From Segniliparus sp051660745 (GTDB taxonomy: Bacteria > Actinomycetota > Actinomycetes > Mycobacteriales > Mycobacteriaceae): a stretch of 64,000 bases of DNA. Positions 58,271-64,000 of the stretch are shown piece by piece. The stretch covers positions 1-64,000 of the forward strand of contig NZ_JBOFQF010000035.1 of NCBI RefSeq assembly GCF_051660745.1, written 5' to 3'. The stretch's first letter is position 1. Every line of letters begins with the position of its first letter. A program made the translations under genes and the position numbers. The notes beneath the pieces are model-generated. The model did no database searches and was not told where the DNA came from. It saw only the letters and a program-made list of their open reading frames with translations.

Positions 58271-60022
58271 ATGAAGCGCAGAAATCTGCTCGCGCTCGCC
58301 GCGCTGCTCCTCGCCGCCCAGCTCGCCGTGCGCGGACAGGTCGCCTGGCGGGGCGGTTTCTACTGGGACGACCTCGTGCTCGCCGGACGTTCGGGCATGG
58401 GCCCGCTCTGGTCTGGCGATTTCCTGTTGCAACACCACGACGGGCATTTCATGCCCGCCGCGTTCCTCGTCGCCGGGGCGACCACGCGGCTCGCGCCGCT
58501 GCGCTGGGGCCTCCCGCTCGCCGAGCTGCTGCTGCTCCAAGCCCTCGCCTCGCTCGCCGTGCTGCGCCTGCTGCGGCTGATCCTCGGCTGGCGGCCCATG
58601 ACGCTCGCGCTCTTCGCCTGGTATGTCTTCACACCGCTCTCCCTGCCTTCGTTCGCGTGGTGGTCTGCCGCGCTCAACGCGCTCCCCCTGCACGCCGGGC
58701 TGGCCTGGGCCGCAGGCGAGACGCTGCTGCTCGCCCGGATGCGCACGAGACGGGCCTGGCACGGCGCCAGCGCGCTGCTCGGCTTCGTCCTCGCCCTGTT
58801 GTTCTTCGAGAAGGCGCTGGTCATCCCCTTCGCCGCCACGGCGATCGCGATGCTCTCGCTCTCTGTGACCGGCCATCGCCGCCCGGCGCAGGCCGTGCTC
58901 TGGCGCGCCCGATGGCTGTGGCCGGGATATGCGCTCGTCGTGGCAGTCTGGGCAGCGCTGTACTTCTCGGCCGCGCCGCCCCGAGCAAGCCTGCCCTCGC
59001 CGCAGGTCGCGCTCTCCGCGCTCTGGCGGACGAACACGCAAGGCCTCGCACCTGCGGTGTTCGGCGGCCCGTTGTTCTGGTCCCGGCAGCCTCCCGGCTC
59101 GGCGTTGGCGCACCCGCCTGCCGCGCTCGCCGTCGCCGCGACAGCGGGCGCGGCGCTGTTCGTCGCGCGCTCCTGGCTGCGCACGCCCCGCGCAGGCCGG
59201 GTGTGGCTCATGTTCCTCGGGTACACGGCGGTCTGCGAGGCGACGATGCTGCTCTGGCGGACCAGCCTCGACCCGCAGATCCCGTTGGGATTGTCGCTGC
59301 GCTATATCGCCGACTGCGCGGTGGCGCTCGTCGCGGCGCTCGCGCTCGTGGTCCGCGCCGCTCGGCGCTCTCGCCGGGTCCGAGGGCAACGTCCGGCGTT
59401 CGCCCTCGTTGCGGGCGCCTGCTGCGCCAGCCTGGTCTCGACCACGACGTTCGCGCAGGCCTGGGCGGACAACCCGACACAGGCCTACCTCGACACGGCC
59501 AGGCGGGAGCTCGCGCAGGACCGCGCCACCCCCCTGCTCGACCAGCCGGTCCCCTACGGGGTGCTGAGCTGGCTGAGCTACCCCGACAATCTCATGAGCC
59601 ACGTGTTCGCCGCTGTGCGCGAACGTCCGCCGTTCGCCTCCTCGACCCCGGTCTTGCGCTTCCTCGACGACCAAGGCCGCCTCGTCCCCGGCAAGGTCGA
59701 CTACTCGCGCGCGGTCGAGCAAGGCCCTGCCCCTGGCTGCGGCTATCGGATCGACCCCGGCGACGACGCCCAGGTCCCGCTCAACGGGTCTCTCTTGAGC
59801 TGGGAATGGACGGCGCAGTTGAACTACTTCGCCTCGGCCGACGGCGTTGTGGAGGTCCGACTGCCCACCGGCCACGCGCAACGCGTCCCAGTGTCCGGCG
59901 GGTTGCACACCGTCTTCGTCCGGCTCGACGGGGGCGGGCGGACCATCATGCTCCGCCCGCTCGACCCCGGCCTCTCGCTCTGCCTCGGCGCAGGACCGAT
60001 CGGCACGGTCTGGCCGAAGTAG
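58271..60022 (+). CDS. Polytopic membrane protein, possible GT-C glycosyltransferase-like
   Basis: This 583-residue protein has about ten membrane segments up to residue ~370 and a soluble C-terminal domain of about 200 residues. An early F-Y-W-D-D-L-V-L-A-G block after the first membrane segment resembles the acidic-loop position of GT-C transferases. W-S-A-A-L-N-A-L and a later E-K-A-L-V-I-P-F block fit this too. I cannot name the sugar or acceptor. It ends 9 bases before the convergent accD4 gene. Confidence 0.6.
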   Translation: MKRRNLLALAALLLAAQLAVRGQVAWRGGFYWDDLVLAGRSGMGPLWSGDFLLQHHDGHFMPAAFLVAGATTRLAPLRWGLPLAELLLLQALASLAVLRLLRLILGWRPMTLALFAWYVFTPLSLPSFAWWSAALNALPLHAGLAWAAGETLLLARMRTRRAWHGASALLGFVLALLFFEKALVIPFAATAIAMLSLSVTGHRRPAQAVLWRARWLWPGYALVVAVWAALYFSAAPPRASLPSPQVALSALWRTNTQGLAPAVFGGPLFWSRQPPGSALAHPPAALAVAATAGAALFVARSWLRTPRAGRVWLMFLGYTAVCEATMLLWRTSLDPQIPLGLSLRYIADCAVALVAALALVVRAARRSRRVRGQRPAFALVAGACCASLVSTTTFAQAWADNPTQAYLDTARRELAQDRATPLLDQPVPYGVLSWLSYPDNLMSHVFAAVRERPPFASSTPVLRFLDDQGRLVPGKVDYSRAVEQGPAPGCGYRIDPGDDAQVPLNGSLLSWEWTAQLNYFASADGVVEVRLPTGHAQRVPVSGGLHTVFVRLDGGGRTIMLRPLDPGLSLCLGAGPIGTVWPK

Positions 60023-60031
60023 ACCCAGGAG

Positions 60032-61618
60032 CTAGATAGCGAAGGGGTAAGCCCCGTCAGGCCTCGGGATGTGCAGGGTCTGCTTGTCCTGCAGCTGGCG
60101 CAGCGCCCCGCGCAGCAGGAGCCGGGTGTCGTGCGGCTCGATGAGCGCGTCGATGTAGCCGCGCTCGGCCGCGATGTACGGCGTGGCGATGTAGTCGTTG
60201 TAGAAGTCGATGTAGTTCTTGCGCAGCTCCGGGCCCTTCTCGCCCGCGGCCTCGATCTCCGCGTGGCGGATGAGGTCGATGGCGGGCTCGGCGCCGAGCA
60301 CGGCGATCTTGGCAGTCGGCCACGCGAAGTTGAGGTCCGCGCCGAGCTGCTTGCAGCCCATCACCGCGTACGCGCCGCCGTATGCCTTGCGGACCACGAT
60401 GGTGACCTTCGGGACCTGCGCCTCGACGTACGCGAAGAACATGCGCCCGGAGCGGCGGATGGTGCCGTTCTTCTCCTCGTCAACGCCCGGCAGGAGGCCC
60501 GGGGTGTCCACGAGGAACACCAGCGGCAGCCCGAAGACGTAGCAGATGCGGATGAACCGCGTCGCCTTCTCGCCGGAGTGGATGTCGAGGACGCCGGACA
60601 TGAAGTTCGGCTGGTTCGCGATCACCCCGACCGGCTTGCCGTCCACCCGCGCGAAGCCGGTGATGATGTTCGGGGCTTCCTGCTCGTACAGTTCGAGGAA
60701 GTCGCCGTCGTCGAAGATCCGCAGGATGATCTCGTGCATGTCGTACGGCGCGTTCGCGTCGTCCGGGATGATCGTGTCGAGCTCGAGGTCCGTGTCGGTG
60801 ATCTCGGGCTCGAGGCCGGGGTTGATGAGCGGGGCCTTCTCGTACGTGCTCGACGGCAGGAAGGAGAGGAAGCTGCGCACGTAGGCGAACGCGTCCGCCT
60901 CGCTGTCCGCGACGTGGTGCACGTTGCCGTACCGGGCCTGGTTCTCGGCGCTGCCGAGCTCCTCCATCGTGGTCTCTTCGCCGGTCGCGGCCTTGATGAC
61001 CTCGGGGCCGGTGACGAACATGTAGCCCTGGTCGCGCACCGCGACCACGAGGTCGGTGTTGATCGGGCCGTACACCGCGCCGCCCGCGCACTTGCCGAAG
61101 ATCAGCGACACGTGCGCCACGATGCCCGCGAGGTACTCGGCGTAGCCCGCCATCTTCGCGTACCAGGACAGCGAGGTCACCGCGTCCTGCACCCGCGCGC
61201 CGCCGGAGTCGTTGATGCCGATGACCGGGCAGCCCATCTTCGCGGCCCACTCCAGCGCCTTGAGCACCTTGCGCCCGAACATCTCGCCGACGCTGCCGCC
61301 CTGGACGGTCACGTCGTGCGCGTAAACGGCCACCGGACGCGAGTCGATGAGGCCGTGCCCGACCACCACGCCGTCGCCGTACGGGCTCGCCGGGTCGTTG
61401 GGGTCCTTGCAGAGCGCGCCGATCTCGACGAAGGTGCCGGGGTCGAGCAGCGCGTCGATCCGCTGCCGGGGGCTCGCCAGGCCTTTCGCGTCCCGCTTGG
61501 CGATCGCCCTCGGCGAGCCGGGCTCTTTCGCCAACTCCAGCCTGCGCCGAAGGTCCGCGACCTTCTCGGCGGTCGTGGCCAGCTTGCCCTCGGAGATCTC
61601 CACTGCAGGTGCGCTCAT
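60032..61618 (-). CDS. accD4: Acyl-CoA carboxylase beta subunit AccD4
   Basis: This 528-residue carboxyltransferase belongs to the complex that makes the C2-carboxylated long acyl-CoA for Pks13. It has the G-G-S-x-G-E-M-F-G block, I-N-D-S-G-G-A-R-V-Q, G-K-C-A-G-G-A-V-Y and the second-half V-D-T-P-G-L-L-P-G and G-G-A-Y-A-V-M. It directly follows pks13, as in M. tuberculosis. No accD5 or accA3 is seen. Confidence 0.94.
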   Translation of the reverse strand: MSAPAVEISEGKLATTAEKVADLRRRLELAKEPGSPRAIAKRDAKGLASPRQRIDALLDPGTFVEIGALCKDPNDPASPYGDGVVVGHGLIDSRPVAVYAHDVTVQGGSVGEMFGRKVLKALEWAAKMGCPVIGINDSGGARVQDAVTSLSWYAKMAGYAEYLAGIVAHVSLIFGKCAGGAVYGPINTDLVVAVRDQGYMFVTGPEVIKAATGEETTMEELGSAENQARYGNVHHVADSEADAFAYVRSFLSFLPSSTYEKAPLINPGLEPEITDTDLELDTIIPDDANAPYDMHEIILRIFDDGDFLELYEQEAPNIITGFARVDGKPVGVIANQPNFMSGVLDIHSGEKATRFIRICYVFGLPLVFLVDTPGLLPGVDEEKNGTIRRSGRMFFAYVEAQVPKVTIVVRKAYGGAYAVMGCKQLGADLNFAWPTAKIAVLGAEPAIDLIRHAEIEAAGEKGPELRKNYIDFYNDYIATPYIAAERGYIDALIEPHDTRLLLRGALRQLQDKQTLHIPRPDGAYPFAI

Positions 61619-61652
61619 ACGGTCTACTCCATCTACTTCGGGGTCAGCCCTC

Positions 61653-64000
61653 TTACTGGGACAACACCGTATTCTTAGCCAACACCGTGGCCTCGATCGC
61701 CAAGAGGCGACGGGACAAGTCCGCTCCGACCACGCTGACCACCGGCTCGTCCACCATACCGATGTGGTCGCCGGTGCACTGCACGATGTCGAGGTTCTTC
61801 ACATACGGGCCCCAGCCGCCATGGTGCTCGACATGCGCGTACCTTGGCTCCAGCTCGATGGCGCCGTCGTGCATCCGCTCGGAGCGGTACAGCACCACGG
61901 GGCCGTCGTACTCGACCATCTGGCCACGGGCCATGGCCCGGTTGTCGAGGTAGGAGGCGCGCTGGTGCTCGATCATGCCGCCCGGGATCTGCACGCCCGC
62001 GAGCTTCATCATGTCGAGCACGAGCTTGACCTGCTCCTCTTCGGACGCGTTCTCGAGCTTCTCGTACGGCGGGGCGATATCCGCTTGCACGCCGTAGTTG
62101 CGCTTGGCGAACTTGTAGAACCGGTCGATCGCGGCGCGGCGCTCCTCCGGGGTGTCCGGCGGAAGCTCCGAGGGCAGCACGGCGTCGATGAGCGCCACGA
62201 GGCGCACGTCGGCGCCCTGCTTCTTGAGCTCCACCGCCACGGCGAAGGCGAGGAAGCCGCCGAAGGACCAGCCGCCGATCACGTACGGCCCGTCGCCCTG
62301 GATCTCCCTGAGCAGCGGCACGTAGTACGCGGCGCGCTCCTCGAGGGTCTGCGCCTCGAAGCGCTCCAAACCGAAGATCGGCGTGGTCACGGGCAGCTTC
62401 TTGCCGAGCGGCTCGTACACGATGGTGGACCCGCCTGCCGGGTGGAAGAGGAAGAGCGGGACGCCGTTCGTCTCCTCCGCCCGCGCCCGCAAGGTGCGCA
62501 CCGGGCCGACGTTGCCGCCTTCGAGCGGCACGCGGACGATGTTCGCGAGCTGCTCGATGTTCTCGCAGTCGAAGACGTCGTCCACCGTGACCTCGCCCTT
62601 GGCGCGCTCCGAGAGACGCGTGGCGAGCTTCTCGGCGGTCTCCTCGTCCGGGACCGGCAAGGTGTTGAACACCCCGCCGGGGGACTTGCCCGTGACCGAG
62701 ATCCACGCCGCGAAGGTGAGCCGCTCTGCCGCGTCGCGCGGCGGGACGTCCGCACCAGCCGCCTCGGCGACTGCGCGCTGGCTGTTGAGGTCGACAGCAG
62801 GCCCGGAGTCCGCCGGGGGAACCGGCTCGGCGGGAACGACAAGCTCGGCCTGCGCGACCGGCTCCGCAGGAGCGGCGGCCTCGACCTCTGCCACAGGCTC
62901 GGCAGGCGCCTCGGCCTGCGCGGGGGCGTCGTCGAAGAGGTTCTCCGGGACCGGCTCGCCCTTCTGCGTCTTCAGGTGCGCGATGTACTCGCGCACCGTC
63001 TGGCGGGTCGGCGCGAAGTCCTCTTGGCCCGGGGTCGCCAGCTGCGCCTTGATCTGCCCGATCGGGTCGTTGGTGAGGTCGATGTCGTCGGGCTCGAGGT
63101 TGCCCTTCTGCTGCTGCTCGTAGATCTCGGAGACCACTTCGCGGTTGTCCACAGCGTACTGCACGTAGGTCTCCACGTCCTGGGCGTTCGCGTTGCGCAC
63201 CGCCTGGAGCTGGATCGGCGGGATGTCGAAGTCGTACTCGACGCGGTGCTTGATCCGAAGGGCCGAGAGCGAGTCCAGCCCGAGCTCGATGAGCGGGACC
63301 TCCAGCGGCAGGTCCTCCGCCTCGAAGCCCATGGCGCCCGAGATGATGGTCCGCAAGCGGTGCGAGAGGGTCTCGTCGCCGCTTGGGTCCCAGCGGTCCT
63401 CGAAGCCCAGCCCGCCGACGGCGGGAATCGCGTCGTAGAGCTCGGCGGCTTGGCCGACCGATCCGCCGAGGTCGAACTGCGTCTTCGCCGCCTCGTGCTG
63501 CGCGGCGGCGTTGTCGAGCACCCTGATCTGTGCCGTGCCTCCGCCGCCGGCGGGCGGGCCAGCCCAAGCCGCGTCCGCCGAGTCACTGATGATTGCCTCC
63601 ACCAGCAGCTCGAAGCTGCCTTGGCGCTGCACCCGCACCGAGGCTCCGCCGAGGTGCGGCGTGAGGATCGTGGTGAGCAGCACGTCCGGCTCGCCGGTCG
63701 GGATGGGGGCGATCTGGTTGAGCGCCGTCACCGAGGACTCGGGGAAGACGGCCTTCGCCGCCAGCGTCACGAGCTCCTGCACGTCGTTGACCGCAGGCGC
63801 CTGGACCTCCCAGGCGTGGCGGCCGTCCGGGAGCAGCACGTGCGCGCCCGGCGCGATCGCGGAGCCCGAGGAGCTGATCTTGGCGTCCACCCACAGCCGC
63901 TTGCGCTGCCACGCGGTGAGCGGCACGTCGACGTAATCGCCGGGGCCGAACAGGGAGAACACGTCGATGCTGCTGCCGTGCACCCACAGCTGGACCAGCG
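61653..64000 (-). CDS. pks13: Mycolic acid condensing enzyme Pks13, C-terminal part (runs off right edge)
   Basis: About 782 residues are visible. From the edge inward there is the end of the acyltransferase region, then an acyl carrier domain with its phosphopantetheine Ser in L-G-L-D-S-L-S-A-L. A linker rich in Pro, Ala and Glu follows. The thioesterase has nucleophile G-G-W-S-F-G-G, and its late G-D-H-I-G-M supplies the His. Pks13 joins two long chains to give the mycolic backbone. The gene is followed by accD4 after 34 bases. Confidence 0.95.
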   Translation of the reverse strand, partial: LVQLWVHGSSIDVFSLFGPGDYVDVPLTAWQRKRLWVDAKISSSGSAIAPGAHVLLPDGRHAWEVQAPAVNDVQELVTLAAKAVFPESSVTALNQIAPIPTGEPDVLLTTILTPHLGGASVRVQRQGSFELLVEAIISDSADAAWAGPPAGGGGTAQIRVLDNAAAQHEAAKTQFDLGGSVGQAAELYDAIPAVGGLGFEDRWDPSGDETLSHRLRTIISGAMGFEAEDLPLEVPLIELGLDSLSALRIKHRVEYDFDIPPIQLQAVRNANAQDVETYVQYAVDNREVVSEIYEQQQKGNLEPDDIDLTNDPIGQIKAQLATPGQEDFAPTRQTVREYIAHLKTQKGEPVPENLFDDAPAQAEAPAEPVAEVEAAAPAEPVAQAELVVPAEPVPPADSGPAVDLNSQRAVAEAAGADVPPRDAAERLTFAAWISVTGKSPGGVFNTLPVPDEETAEKLATRLSERAKGEVTVDDVFDCENIEQLANIVRVPLEGGNVGPVRTLRARAEETNGVPLFLFHPAGGSTIVYEPLGKKLPVTTPIFGLERFEAQTLEERAAYYVPLLREIQGDGPYVIGGWSFGGFLAFAVAVELKKQGADVRLVALIDAVLPSELPPDTPEERRAAIDRFYKFAKRNYGVQADIAPPYEKLENASEEEQVKLVLDMMKLAGVQIPGGMIEHQRASYLDNRAMARGQMVEYDGPVVLYRSERMHDGAIELEPRYAHVEHHGGWGPYVKNLDIVQCTGDHIGMVDEPVVSVVGADLSRRLLAIEATVLAKNTVLSQ

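Overview
The window is GC-rich chromosomal DNA from a mycolic-acid-making actinobacterium (order Mycobacteriales/Corynebacteriales). The diagnostic genes are an antigen 85 pair, MceG, a HadAB-type dehydratase cluster, mabR-fabD-acpM-kasA, accD4-pks13 and DUF3558 lipoproteins. RpoB, RpoC, KasA and AccD4 read very close to Mycobacterium from memory. The gene order joins blocks that lie far apart in M. tuberculosis, so this is a related genus rather than Mycobacterium itself. Segniliparus is a plausible guess that I cannot confirm from the sequence. I see no rRNA, insertion sequence, phage or CRISPR array; this is mostly core genome.

Layout. 1-4.2 kb: antigen 85 paralogues, an acyl-ACP thioesterase and three lipoproteins. 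4.2-14.9 kb: rpoC, rpoB, mceG, rplL and rplJ, all on the minus strand. 15-17.5 kb: two plus-strand hydrolases. 17.5-23.4 kb, minus strand: tRNA-Tyr, tRNA-Thr, tRNA-Met, two hadA-hadB type pairs, tRNA-Trp, secE, nusG, rplK and rplA. 23.5-27 kb: yajQ, a DUF3052 gene and an AAA+ ATPase/TPR membrane-protein pair. 27-33.9 kb: aceE, mabR, fabD, acpM and kasA, ending at a strong terminator with no kasB or accD6. 34-43.7 kb: accessory genes, including a nitroreductase/TetR pair with a large palindrome, several lipoproteins, a flavoprotein and two DUF202 proteins whose upstream regions are duplicates of each other. 43.7-50.2 kb: menB, a phosphatase/kinase/acyl-CoA dehydrogenase operon, an SDR and a Cys-type hydrolase with its TetR. 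50.2-57.6 kb: glnE, a TetR-ABC exporter operon and a D,D-carboxypeptidase. 57.7-64 kb: a GXWXG-type protein, a large membrane protein, accD4 and the 3' part of pks13.

How the genes connect. Much of the window serves the mycolate envelope. AceE supplies acetyl-CoA. FabD, AcpM, KasA and the Had dehydratases are FAS-II elongation parts, and MabR is their regulator. AccD4 and Pks13 carboxylate and condense the chains, antigen 85 enzymes transfer the finished mycolates, and MceG energises Mce lipid import. The most unusual observations are the doubled hadA-hadB unit, the missing kasB, 15-bp (five-codon) tandem repeats inside four unrelated genes, a duplicated promoter segment at 40.9 and 41.8 kb, a copy of the rplK tail in the rplK-rplA spacer, and an operon resembling the kinase plus dehydrogenase logic of ACAD10/ACAD11.
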